Shown here piece by piece: positions 1 to 7,075 of a DNA stretch of 8,250 nt. This DNA is from Spirochaetales bacterium (GTDB taxonomy: Bacteria > Spirochaetota > Spirochaetia > DTKZ01). A model generated the notes under the pieces. That model saw nothing but the letters and a program-made list of their open reading frames with translations. It searched no databases and was not told the origin of the DNA. The position numbers were made by a program, and so were the translations under genes. Numbering within the stretch: the first letter of the stretch is position 1; every line of letters begins with the position of its first letter. Location of the stretch: positions 1 to 8,250 of the forward strand of contig JAGODW010000054.1 in NCBI GenBank assembly GCA_017998025.1, in the 5' to 3' direction.

Positions 1-533
1 CCGCTTCCCCGCATCGGCTTTACGATGTAGCGGGGGCGGATGGTCTTGATAACCACGTACTTCTGCGGAATCTCGTGGACCTGCTCGCTTGTCTCCTCGC
101 CGATCCTGACCAGTTCGTATCCCGCGGAGACGGATGAACGCTCCTCTTCGCCCAGGTCCACCACGACATCGAGCCTGGCCAGCTTCGCTGACAGCGGTGT
201 GCGCCCCCGTTTCTTGCGCTGGTAGACCGTTTTAGTTATGCGGACCGTCTCGACCGCCTCAGGTTCTGTCGGGGTCCTCGCGTGCAGCTCGGCTTCGTCG
301 AACAGCTGGCCCTGCCGGATATCTTCGACCGTCAGCTTTTCCGAGCTACGGCCGTACTGGCGGGCCTTCATGATCCTGATCTGTTCACGCATCTCGTCGT
401 TGTATCGCCGCAAATCGGTGTTCTCGATGCGTAATTAAATGACCTCTCTGATAGCCGTCCCGAAGTCGGAAGGAAGAGAGGCTCTGCAATCGCTGCTCGT
501 ATTGCCGCCTGATGCGCTCGCCGTGGTATCCAT
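1..533 (-). pseudogene. tnpC: IS66 transposase TnpC, 5' part, with in-frame stop; runs off left edge
   Basis: Reading leftward from about 434, an open frame runs to the window edge and gives about 144 residues typical of the N-terminal part of IS66 TnpC. It contains a coiled-coil-like stretch (ENTDLRRYNDEM), then YGRSSEKL, DIRQGQLFDEAE, a basic KKRGRTPLS motif, and EIPQKYVVIKTIRPRY. The same frame extends upstream to an ATG at 533-531, but codon 33 is TAA (437-435), in the context EVI-stop-LRIEN, where a GAA or CAA codon would restore the frame. Internal starts (TTG at 413, ATG at 392) lack a Shine-Dalgarno site. The usual zinc-knuckle cysteines are absent: the stretch reads RSSVSAGYE and YIVKPMR where CxC and CxxC are expected. 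The catalytic DDE domain lies outside the window. Alternatively, the true 5' end could be in another frame with a frameshift near 430-445; either way this copy looks defective. Confidence 0.75.
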
Positions 534-572
534 ACGGCAGCATACCACGGAACAGCCTGGTGTGTCATTTCC

Positions 573-920
573 TTATAGCACCGTTGTATACCGCAAGCTT
601 TTGTGTTCGTGCCAGAAGTCGATACCCCGCAATAACAGCAGGATCTGCTCCCGGTCGATTTCCCTGGCTTCGGCATCGCCGGACGGCCAGGGAAACTTCT
701 CTTTCTCAAGCCGCTTCATCCACAGGCAGAAGCCGTTTCGCTCCCAGTACAGGACCTTCAGCACGTTCCGCTTCTTCCCGCAGAACAGAAACAGGTTCCC
801 CGAGAAGGGTTGCTGTTCCATGAGCGCTTCGGCGATCACGGCCAGGCCGTTGATCTGCTTGCGCATGTCGGTACTGCCGGGCCGAACAAAGATACGGACC
901 CGCTCAAGATCGATGTTCAT
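573..920 (-). CDS. tnpB: IS66 accessory protein TnpB (IS66 Orf2)
   Basis: This encodes 115 residues, the usual length for IS66 Orf2. The diagnostic core is NLFLFCGKKRNVLKVLYW followed by ERNGFCLWMKRLEKEKFPWP (about residues 47-83), and the N-terminal RVRIFVRPGSTDMRKQINGL is also typical. The start is the ATG at 920-918, which overlaps the tnpA stop as ATGA. An upstream in-frame start at 950 would add ten residues unlike the family. TnpB is required with TnpA and TnpC for transposition of three-gene IS66 elements, although its biochemical role is not well defined. The overlap implies translational coupling to tnpA. The gene itself shows no lesion. Confidence 0.93.
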   Translation of the reverse strand: MNIDLERVRIFVRPGSTDMRKQINGLAVIAEALMEQQPFSGNLFLFCGKKRNVLKVLYWERNGFCLWMKRLEKEKFPWPSGDAEAREIDREQILLLLRGIDFWHEHKSLRYTTVL

Positions 921-1273
921 ACGAGGCCCATCATCAGGGTCAGTACCCATTCCAGCGTTTGCCTATCCGTATCGGGGTAGACTTCAATGACCGCATCGTT
1001 ACCGAACCGTATGGAAAACCCGCCGACCTGTCGTGCCCGATACGCGGGGGACCTGCTCTGACCTCCCGTGGGGCTATCCATACCCGGTTTACGTATCTCG
1101 ACAAATCCTGGCGCTCCGGTCTCTAATAAACGCACTTTCCCTTCCAGCTTTTTGATCTGGTAGCGCAGACCAGGCTCGCTTATTCCCGCCATCCCGCAAA
1201 ACCGCCTTACCGACTGACCGCTGGCGCGGTAGCGTTCGATAATCACTTCCCACTCTTCTCTGCTTTTTCTCAT
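917..1273 (-). CDS. tnpA: IS66 accessory protein TnpA (IS66 Orf1, helix-turn-helix)
   Basis: This encodes 118 residues. The N-terminal part (MRKSREEWEVIIERYRASGQ, then SVRRFCGMAGISEPGLRYQIKKLE, about residues 21-44) is the Orf1 pattern of IS66 elements: a short helix-turn-helix resembling the IS3/IS66 OrfA DNA-binding domain. The C-terminal half (GGFSIRFGNDAVIEVYPDTD, then RQTLEWVLTLM) matches the usual small beta-strand region. The ATG at 1273 has a good Shine-Dalgarno sequence, GGAGG, about 8 nt upstream (around 1281-1285). It is the first gene of the element and overlaps tnpB by 4 bp. It probably recognises the IS ends or regulates transposase expression. No frameshift or stop is seen. Confidence 0.92.
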   Translation of the reverse strand: MRKSREEWEVIIERYRASGQSVRRFCGMAGISEPGLRYQIKKLEGKVRLLETGAPGFVEIRKPGMDSPTGGQSRSPAYRARQVGGFSIRFGNDAVIEVYPDTDRQTLEWVLTLMMGLV

Positions 1274-1323
1274 GGTATTATCCTCCAGACCTATACCATC
1301 GAAAAATTTACCTCAACCGGAAA

Positions 1324-1346
1324 GATGTGGTTGTTTTGACGGTTAC
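1324..1346. repeat. Candidate right terminal inverted repeat of the IS66 element
   Basis: On the minus strand this segment begins GTAACCGTCAAAACAACC, at the point where protein-coding similarity of the flanking gene begins. The initial GTAA-CG resembles the conserved tip of IS66 inverted repeats (GTAAGCG) with one mismatch. The partner repeat is outside the window, so this is a placement from one end only. Confidence 0.5.
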
Positions 1347-2027
1347 AATGGCCTTATACCCATCTGGGAGTTCTGTGAGGATTCAGCCAGACGTGCTGCA
1401 CTAGAGAGCGCCTATACGAGCTGGAGTAACACGAAGTACAGCCAGTATGTTTCTGAACCCAGTCCCACACCTACGGGAACGGTGAAGTTCACATTGGTCA
1501 GTTTTTACAATAAAAATGTCGGCGATAACAGTACCGACGCCGAGTGGCTATGGAAGGTGCAGCTCTATTCGGACAAGGATCTTGTAACCCGAAGACTCTC
1601 CTCGGCACGAACCGAGGCGGAGGATGCAAAGAAAGTCGGAAAGGGAGAGTCCGTCAGTTTCAACAATTCCTACAGCTATACGGTGGATTTGAACGGATCC
1701 AACACCTTTTGGGTGCGGCCCCTCCTTGAGGAGTGCGACGGAGATGACCTGGGTTTGAGCAGCACCAGCAATGAACGGTACTGTACGGCAAACAGCGGTC
1801 CAACGTTCAACTTTGCCATCGAGAATCAAAAGCTGGTGTTCACGGGGACTGATACGAACACGAATTCTGAGGGGTACTTTTCCCTGGATTCCGGGGGCAT
1901 GTCGAATGACTCCCTCTCCCTCTCCAAAGGCTCCTCAAGCAAAACTGTCTATCTGGTGCTGAAGCAATTCAACAGCGAAAGCCCCGACGAGTGGGTGCAG
2001 TTTAAAATGACCGTATCCTGGAAATAG
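1347..2027 (+). pseudogene. 3' fragment of an unrecognised, probably exported protein, truncated by the IS66 insertion
   Basis: An open frame continues without a stop from IS DNA (an ATG at 1272 overlapping the tnpA start) to TAG at 2025-2027. The first 25 codons are IS sequence. From codon 26 (NGLIPIWEFCED, position 1347) the product has the composition of a real protein. It is rich in Ser, Thr, Asn, Gly and aromatic residues in alternating beta-strand-like runs (GTVKFTLVSFYN, FWVRPLLEECDG, LVFTGTDTNTNSEGYFSLD), ends in VQFKMTVSWK, and has few long helices. Such composition suits a secreted or outer-surface beta-rich protein, but the N-terminus with any signal peptide is missing, presumably on the far side of the IS. 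I do not recognise the family. No ribosome-binding site serves the 1272 ATG, so the fused frame is probably not translated. Confidence 0.65.
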
Positions 2028-3305
2028 GACTTTTAAACCGTAGTAGACCCTCAGGTTGCATCGGCTTCCGATCCAGCACTTTCTTGAAAATAGGGATACA
2101 TCGTAGTACTTGAGAAACGAGAGGGGCAGAAAGGGTACATTGGTGATGCGGTTGTTGGAAAAAAAGATACCTCCGTACATCGATCCGATAAGTACTACAA
2201 ACCCCAGCAGTATGGCTTTCGTCCCCGGTAGTTTTTTCCGGAACGCGGTGATAAGCATGGCCAGTACGACGCTTATGATGAATACCGTATAGACCTGGAA
2301 GGGTTCGTTCAATACCGAAAAAATGTAGGAGGGCGTTACGGTTACAAAAAGGGCTATAGCCACGAAGGGCAGGCAGAGGGCTGCGACCGTTTTTCTGGAA
2401 ACGCCGCCGTACAGCGTAGAGACAAAGAGTACGAGCCAGATGGGTGTTATGTAGCTTACATAGTAGCAGAGCTTCTGGTACAGTGCCCAGGGAAAATCTG
2501 GGAAAATGCGAAAGATGAGTACCTCAGGGGTTCCTATCATCCCATTTATCGAGACAAACAGGAAGAAAAGAGCCAGGTAGAGACCAGTTCTGTGTTTCCG
2601 CACGATGAGAAAGGCAAACTGGTACAGACTCATAGTGGCGAACATGATGACAAAGACCCAATCCCGCACAACATTTCCTGATTCCATGCGCTCTACTTTC
2701 TGCCGTTCTCCAAAGTAGATTGTCTGGAACGGTCCGCCCCTGCGGTGGTGAAAGTTGGAAACCTGCAGGACAAGTTCAGCAGAACTCTTCGAGGGGATAA
2801 AATAGAAGGTTTCCGGGAAATATTTGGGTACAGAGCTTGGTCGGTTGATTCCCACTGTTCCATTAGAGACGATCAAGTCCCCATCCAGGTAGAGCCGGTA
2901 GGCGGTTGCTTGATAGGGGAGCAGAAGGCCGTACTCTGCTGCTGGGTCGATCCCATCGATGATCGACCGGTAGGAACCGTAGCCAAACCGGTTTCCCTCC
3001 CAGGTACCGGGGAGAGTGGCGTACGATGCATCTTCCCAACCGCTTGTATTGAGCATCCCGGCCATGTATTCCCACTCTCCGGAAAGAGGAATGATCCCCT
3101 CCTCCGGCTGCCATACGGTCAGACCGCTCTTCAGTTGTGGTTCCAGTACCCGCCGGGGTGGGACAAAGTATGAAAGAAGAAAAGCGATGAAGAACAACCC
3201 TGCCAGAAAGAACAATTTCTCTCTATGTCTTATAGATTTGGATTTATTAATTTCATAGGAAGTTACTTGATAGGCATTGCCCTTTCTCGTATTATCTTTT
3301 CGCAA
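1935..3305 (-). pseudogene. 7TMR-DISM-type membrane receptor, truncated before TM7 and output domain
   Basis: The frame opens with a TTG (3305-3303) preceded by AGGGACAAGAGG. A membrane anchor or uncleaved signal lies at about residues 32-48 (LFFLAGLFFIAFLLSYFV). It is followed by a periplasmic beta-rich domain (about 60-205; GEWEYMAG, LPGTWEG, YGSYRSIID, AYRLYLDGDLIVSNG, VLQVSNFHHRRGG) of the 7TMR-DISM extracellular type, a jelly-roll-like ligand sensor. Six hydrophobic helices follow (about 213-395). The last receptor-like motif is NNRITNVPFLPLS (to about residue 398). In this family TM7 comes next, then a coiled coil and a GGDEF, kinase or phosphatase domain. Here the frame instead runs about 58 unrelated residues, partly antisense to the plus-strand fragment, and stops at 1935. 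The protein would sense but have no visible output, so it is most likely a truncated pseudogene. The ligand is unknown. Confidence 0.8.
2028..2112. other. Junction segment between two truncated genes
   Basis: This short stretch separates the stop of the plus-strand gene fragment from the last receptor-like codon of the minus-strand 7TM gene. It is open on the minus strand in more than one frame, but none reads as the expected seventh membrane helix. A small hairpin, ATCGG-CTT-CCGAT (2060-2072), has no T-run after it, so it is not a convincing terminator. A 7 bp direct repeat, CGTAGTA, occurs at 2039-2045 and 2102-2108. One recombination breakpoint must lie in or beside this segment. Confidence 0.45.
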
Positions 3306-3341
3306 CCTCTTGTCCCTATGGAAAATATAGTAGATGCATTT

Positions 3342-3370
3342 GTTATATCTTAGAAGATGAACGGAATCAA
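3342..3370 (-). promoter_or_regulatory. Predicted sigma70-type promoter for the 7TM receptor gene
   Basis: On the minus strand, TTGATT (3370-3365) and TATAAC (3347-3342) are separated by 17 bp, each one or two bases from consensus. This predicts a start near 3335 and a leader of about 30 nt before the TTG start. It sits in the 78 bp between the etfA stop and the receptor gene. No terminator hairpin is evident there, so read-through from the etf operon is also possible. Confidence 0.5.
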
Positions 3371-3383
3371 GCTCAATAGAATC

Positions 3384-4577
3384 CTATTTCTTCTTATTAT
3401 TCTCTATCTGCCGGATCAATTCCGGGATCACCTGAAAGAGGTCACCTACAATTCCATACTGGGCAATGCCAAAGATCGGGGCAGAGGGATCTTTGTTGAT
3501 AGCAATGATTAGATCGGAAGATTTCATACCCACCTGATGCTGTACCGCTCCAGAAATACCGCAGGCAATGTAGATTTTGGGATTCACCGTTTTTCCTGTT
3601 TGCCCGACCTGGTGGGAGTACGGTATCCAGCCTGCATCCACCGCTGCCCGGGAAGCCCCTACGGCACCCCCGAGTGTTTTCGCCAGCGCTTCGATATAGG
3701 AAAAGTTCTTCGGATCTCCCAATCCCCTGCCGCCGGATACAATGAAATCGGCTTCTGTCAAATCGACTCCGTGAGCTTCTTCCTCAACAAACTCCCCTGG
3801 TTCAACCCAGGAAGAGGGTACCAGAATATCATACTCCACCACCTTCCCTCGAAAGCCGGGTATTTTCGGGGCAGGCTTCATCACCTTGTGCCGGACGGTT
3901 GCCATCTGAGGACGGGCGTTCTCGCAAAGGATCGTGGCCATGATATTCCCCCCAAAAGCAGGCCGGGTTTGCCGCAATAATCCGGTTTCCGGGTCTATCG
4001 AGAGTTCCGTGCAATCTGCTGTAAGACCGGTCCTTAGCTTTGCCGCAATACGCGGGAGGAGAGACCGGCCTATAATAGTTCCACCCCCCAGCACAATCTC
4101 GGGTTTTGCCTTTTTTAGTACTTCCGCCATCAGCTCTGCCAGTACATCTTCTGCAAATTCCGATATGCCGGGTTTATCCACAAGCCAGATTTCCTCAACC
4201 CCGTACTCAAATAGTTCTTCTATCAGGGAAGCTACTCCACTTCCCACTAGTAGGGCACTTACCGGTTTTCCCTTCTGTGTTTTTAGTTCCCGGGCTGCTC
4301 CGATGATTTCCGTCACAATGGGGACGAGTTTTCCGAACCGGTGCTCCACTACTACACAGATCCCCGAGTAGGCATCCATCTCCTCCCGGCGGGCAGTTTT
4401 CTTTTCCTGCAGCACAATAGCCTGACAGGGGCATGCGTCGATACAAGCCCCGCAGAGTGTGCAGTTCTCACCTACAACCGCTTTTTCCTCTTGTAGTGAA
4501 AGTGCCGCATAGGGGCAAACCTGCAAACACACCCCACAGCCCGTGCATTTTTCGTGCAGAATACAGATTCCGTTCAC
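3384..4577 (-). CDS. etfA: Electron transfer flavoprotein alpha subunit with N-terminal 2[4Fe-4S] ferredoxin domain
   Basis: This encodes 397 residues, against about 310-340 for a plain EtfA; the extra length is the N-terminal ferredoxin domain. Cluster motifs are CTGCGVCLQVCP (Cys11, 14, 17, 21) and CTLCGACIDACP (Cys39, 42, 45, 49). The EtfA N-domain follows from about residue 70 (YSGICVVVEH) with GGGTIIGRSLLPRIAAKL and FGGNIMATI. The C-terminal FAD domain has VSGGRG (280-285), GASR (307-310), HQVGQTGK (322-329) and SGAVQHQ (341-347). With EtfB it would form the FAD-containing carrier that exchanges electrons with the acyl-CoA dehydrogenase. Ferredoxin-fused alpha subunits are known from CarE of the Acetobacterium caffeyl-CoA reductase and from lactate dehydrogenase-Etf complexes, both bifurcating. 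The start is GTG (4577) with AAAGAG about 8 nt upstream; the nearby ATG is out of frame. It is the last gene of the operon. Confidence 0.95.
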   Translation of the reverse strand: MNGICILHEKCTGCGVCLQVCPYAALSLQEEKAVVGENCTLCGACIDACPCQAIVLQEKKTARREEMDAYSGICVVVEHRFGKLVPIVTEIIGAARELKTQKGKPVSALLVGSGVASLIEELFEYGVEEIWLVDKPGISEFAEDVLAELMAEVLKKAKPEIVLGGGTIIGRSLLPRIAAKLRTGLTADCTELSIDPETGLLRQTRPAFGGNIMATILCENARPQMATVRHKVMKPAPKIPGFRGKVVEYDILVPSSWVEPGEFVEEEAHGVDLTEADFIVSGGRGLGDPKNFSYIEALAKTLGGAVGASRAAVDAGWIPYSHQVGQTGKTVNPKIYIACGISGAVQHQVGMKSSDLIIAINKDPSAPIFGIAQYGIVGDLFQVIPELIRQIENNKKK

Positions 4578-4611
4578 CGCATGTACTCTTTCTGTTTGCT
4601 ATCCATTTCCG

Positions 4612-5430
4612 TTACGATCCGTTTCCGTTTTTGCCGGTCAACATAATTCCTGCTTCTTCCAGCGCTTTTAACAGGGAGGAAACTGTTTCCTTCGGATCTC
4701 CCTCGAATACCTTGCCTCCCCTGGGTTTGGGAGGTGTAAAAATCCGGATGACCCGGGTGGGCGATCCGGATAACCCAACTTCCTCCGAGGAAAGGTTCAG
4801 TTCCGTAAGACCGATCCGGGGGATTACCGCTTGCCGAGCCCGCAGTTTTCCTTTAAAGGAGGCAGGTCGAGGTACATTGATTTCTTTTACCACCGTGAGA
4901 AGGACCGGTAGAGGTACCCGTAGCCGCAAATATCCGTGTTCCAGCATCCTTCGTAGGGTAACTACGTTTCCCTCGATTCCTTCTATCAATTTTACTTCCG
5001 TTACATGAGGGATTCCGAGCTGCTCTGCTGTTTCCGGCCCCACCTGCCCGGTATCTCCATCGATCGCCTGGCGCCCCATCAGTACGATATCGACAGGTGC
5101 AGGCTGCAAAGCTCGAATGGCAGCTGCTAACGTAACCGACGTAGCCCACGTGTCAGAACCGGCAAAAGCCTTATCAGTCACCAGAACCGCCTCATCTGCC
5201 CCGTAACTTAACGCCTCTCGCAAAGCTTCCTCTGCCTGTAGAGGCCCCATGGTAAGGACCGTCACCGTACCGCCGTACTTCTCCTTCAGCCGGATCCCTT
5301 CTTCCAGGGCATATAGATCAAAGGGATTGATAATCGCCTCTGATCCTTCCCGGATCAGGGTGTGGGTTTCCGGATCGATCTTTACTTCCGTAGTACCGGG
5401 AACCTGTTTGATACAAACAACAATCTTCAT
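4612..5430 (-). CDS. etfB: Electron transfer flavoprotein beta subunit, bifurcating-type sequence
   Basis: This encodes 272 residues, of normal length (about 260-270). It opens MKIVVCIKQVPGTTEVKIDP. Diagnostic stretches are REGSEAIINPFDLYALEEG (27-45), GADEAVLVTDKAFAGSDTWA (77-96) and GRQAIDGDTGQVGPETAEQL (119-138). The last two, which line the nucleotide site in EtfB, resemble Etfs that carry FAD in the beta subunit and accept NADH electrons for bifurcation, rather than AMP-binding mitochondrial-type EtfB. That reading is from remembered family patterns and needs an alignment. The ATG at 5430 lies 8 nt after the maoC stop and has only a weak Shine-Dalgarno site, so translation is probably coupled to maoC. 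It is the partner of the downstream etfA. Confidence 0.95.
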   Translation of the reverse strand: MKIVVCIKQVPGTTEVKIDPETHTLIREGSEAIINPFDLYALEEGIRLKEKYGGTVTVLTMGPLQAEEALREALSYGADEAVLVTDKAFAGSDTWATSVTLAAAIRALQPAPVDIVLMGRQAIDGDTGQVGPETAEQLGIPHVTEVKLIEGIEGNVVTLRRMLEHGYLRLRVPLPVLLTVVKEINVPRPASFKGKLRARQAVIPRIGLTELNLSSEEVGLSGSPTRVIRIFTPPKPRGGKVFEGDPKETVSSLLKALEEAGIMLTGKNGNGS

Positions 5431-5438
5431 GACACTCG

Positions 5439-5903
5439 TTAGAGCGGAGGGAGCCTCTGCATCATTACTATGTGTTCGCCTTCCTGCAGAACCTCATCGT
5501 TCTGATTTACCAGCTGGATGAACTCTATCACGATTCCCCGGTCCGGTTTTTTTGTTTCTCGTTTTTCCGCTATCCGCCATTTCACCCGCACCGTATCTCC
5601 CACAAAGAGGGGTTTTGCAAATTTCCATCGCCATTCGAGGGATGCGAGGGAAGTCCCTTCGAAAAATCCTACCCGGGACTTCAGCCCTTCCACCAGCGTG
5701 AGACCGAACAGCCCATGAAGAATCCTTTTTTTAAAAATGGAGACCTTTTTACAGTACTCCTCATCCGTATGAAGCTGGTTGTAGTCCCCGGAAAGCCCGG
5801 CATACAGGACAAGATCCGCCTCTGTTATTGTACGGCCGGGAGATTCGTACTCCTCCCCCACCACAAACTCCTCAAAATATTTCCCTCTTCTTTCATCCTT
5901 CAT
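5439..5903 (-). CDS. MaoC-family hot-dog enoyl-CoA hydratase/dehydratase
   Basis: This encodes 154 residues, the size of a single hot-dog MaoC domain protein. The hydratase-2 motif is seen as SGDYNQLHTDEEY, with the expected catalytic Asp40 and His45, followed by RILHGLFGL (60-68), then a central helix and strands ending GEHIVMMQRL. MaoC proteins of this kind hydrate trans-2-enoyl-CoA to (R)-3-hydroxyacyl-CoA or run the reverse dehydration; some relatives act on branched or mesaconyl-type substrates. Its position between the acyl-CoA dehydrogenase and etfBA places it one step from the dehydrogenase substrate or product. The ATG at 5903 has AGGAG at 5914-5910 with 6 nt spacing, located just before the acd stop region (13 bp gap). 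Chain-length and stereo-specificity cannot be told from sequence alone. Confidence 0.88.
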   Translation of the reverse strand: MKDERRGKYFEEFVVGEEYESPGRTITEADLVLYAGLSGDYNQLHTDEEYCKKVSIFKKRILHGLFGLTLVEGLKSRVGFFEGTSLASLEWRWKFAKPLFVGDTVRVKWRIAEKRETKKPDRGIVIEFIQLVNQNDEVLQEGEHIVMMQRLPPL

Positions 5904-5916
5904 GGCTATCTCCTCT

Positions 5917-7047
5917 CTATGAGTTTTCCAGTACTTTTCGGGCGATTACTAAACGCTGAATCTGATTTGTTCCTTCAAAGATCTGGTTTATCTTTGCATC
6001 CCGAAACAATCGCTCTACCTTGTATTCTTTCGAATACCCGTATCCCCCATGAATCTGCACGCTTTCGGAAGCACATTCCATCGCGATGTCGGAAGCGAAC
6101 AGTTTTGCCTCGGATGCTTCCCGGGAATGGGGTTTGCCGGCATCTTTCAACTGCGCTGCATAGTAGGTAAGCTGCCGGGCTGCATCGATTTTTGTCTGCA
6201 TGTCTGCAAGGATGAACTGTATGGCCTGGAAGGATGCGATCGGATTCCCGAATTGAACCCGCTGCTTCGCATACCGGACCGCCTCATCCAGCGCACCCTG
6301 AGCCAGCCCTACTGCCAGAGCAGCAACTTCGATCCTTCCTCCATCGAGGGATTGCATTATATGGATGAATCCTTCGTTCTCCGTACCCACAAGGTTCGTG
6401 ACAGGTACAAAAAGATCCTGAAAGGAAATTTCGCTTACCGCCAGTCCCCGCAACCCCATCAGGTCTTCTTCCTTCCCTTTCTTAAATCCTTCCGCAATCA
6501 AAAGACTCATTCCCCGGTGTTTCTTTTCCGCGTGGGGATTGGTAATGGCCAGCACAACGGCAAAATCCGCTACCCCGCCGAGGGTGATAAAGAGTTTCGA
6601 GCCGGTAAGCTGGTACACTCCATCTTTCTTAACGGCAACAGTCCGGATTCCCGCGAGATCGGATCCGGCTCCCGACTCAGTCAATCCATAGGCAGGGATT
6701 CGTTTTCCTTCTGCAACCGGAGGAAGGTACATCCCCTTCTGTTCTTCCGTTCCAAACGCAAGGATCACCCCGGTACTGGCATGAATGGACACGAGGAAAT
6801 CTGCAATAGCCGGAGAAACCCGGGCGAGTTCTTCGATTACAAGGGCAGCCCCCAGCGCGTCCATATCGCTCCCCCCGTACTGCTCGGGGAACTTTAATCC
6901 CAACAATCCGTACTGGGATAATCGAAGGGGCAAATCTCCGGGAAACTGATTTTTCTCCATGATTTCTACAAAGTGGTTAGCCTCTTTACTGTTGAACTCC
7001 TGCGCGGTTTCCACCAACAATCGATGCGTTTCTCCCAGCTCTATCAT
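5917..7047 (-). CDS. Acyl-CoA dehydrogenase (short-chain / enoyl-CoA reductase type)
   Basis: This encodes 376 residues, full length for the family (about 380). In order it has an N-terminal helical domain with LLGLKFPEQYGGSDMDA, the FAD/substrate signature YGLTESGAGSD (120-130), a beta domain, and the C-terminal signature QIHGGYGYSKEYKVERLFRD (331-350). The expected catalytic base is Glu358 in IFEGTNQIQ, the position used by short- and medium-chain enzymes. It interconverts acyl-CoA and trans-2-enoyl-CoA using FAD, with electrons passing to or from the Etf encoded downstream. With a bifurcating Etf the physiological direction would be enoyl-CoA reduction (crotonyl-, acrylyl- or caffeyl-CoA-like substrates); the substrate is not determinable here. 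The start ATG at 7047 has AAGGA 8 nt upstream (7060-7056). It is the first gene of the four-gene operon. Confidence 0.95.
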   Translation of the reverse strand: MIELGETHRLLVETAQEFNSKEANHFVEIMEKNQFPGDLPLRLSQYGLLGLKFPEQYGGSDMDALGAALVIEELARVSPAIADFLVSIHASTGVILAFGTEEQKGMYLPPVAEGKRIPAYGLTESGAGSDLAGIRTVAVKKDGVYQLTGSKLFITLGGVADFAVVLAITNPHAEKKHRGMSLLIAEGFKKGKEEDLMGLRGLAVSEISFQDLFVPVTNLVGTENEGFIHIMQSLDGGRIEVAALAVGLAQGALDEAVRYAKQRVQFGNPIASFQAIQFILADMQTKIDAARQLTYYAAQLKDAGKPHSREASEAKLFASDIAMECASESVQIHGGYGYSKEYKVERLFRDAKINQIFEGTNQIQRLVIARKVLENS

Positions 7048-7075
7048 ACGGTTTTTCCTTACTGTTATTCCTTAC

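Larger units (their letters stand above)
1..1346 (-). mobile_element. IS66-family insertion sequence, right-hand part (left end outside window)
   Basis: Three consecutive minus-strand genes in the canonical IS66 order tnpA-tnpB-tnpC identify the family. The region is clearly richer in G+C than the downstream DNA, consistent with a separate origin. The tnpA-proximal boundary is placed at 1346. Read outward-in, the sequence there starts GTAACCGTC, which is close to the GTAAGCG-type ends I associate with IS66 elements, and unrelated protein-coding sequence begins directly after it. IS66 elements usually create 8 bp target duplications; AATGGCCT (1347-1354) would be the copy on this side. The other terminus lies beyond position 1, so neither the inverted repeat pair nor the duplication can be confirmed. 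The interrupted tnpC suggests the copy cannot move by itself. Confidence 0.85.

Noticed and set aside
368..709. Minus-strand frame of 113 codons overlapping tnpB and tnpC
   Set aside because: It is out of frame with both recognisable IS66 proteins and has no similarity to TnpC; the real TnpC residues are in another frame of the same strand.
439..990. Long plus-strand open frame (183 codons) across the IS
   Set aside because: It lies antisense to tnpB and parts of tnpA/tnpC, which have clear family motifs. Its translation is low-complexity and rich in Arg/Ser/Pro, so it is a shadow frame.
2060..2072. Hairpin ATCGG-CTT-CCGAT as a terminator
   Set aside because: The stem is only 5 bp and no T-run follows on either strand.
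2028..2112. Integron attC site after the plus-strand gene fragment
   Set aside because: No GTTRRRY/RYYYAAC core-site pair could be found in the segment.
2745..3173. Plus-strand frame of 142 codons inside the receptor region
   Set aside because: It is antisense to the periplasmic domain of the 7TMR-DISM gene, with no recognisable motif.
5472..6897. Two long plus-strand frames (232 and 282 codons) opposite maoC and acd
   Set aside because: They are antisense to genes with complete family motifs, lack ribosome-binding sites and have atypical composition.
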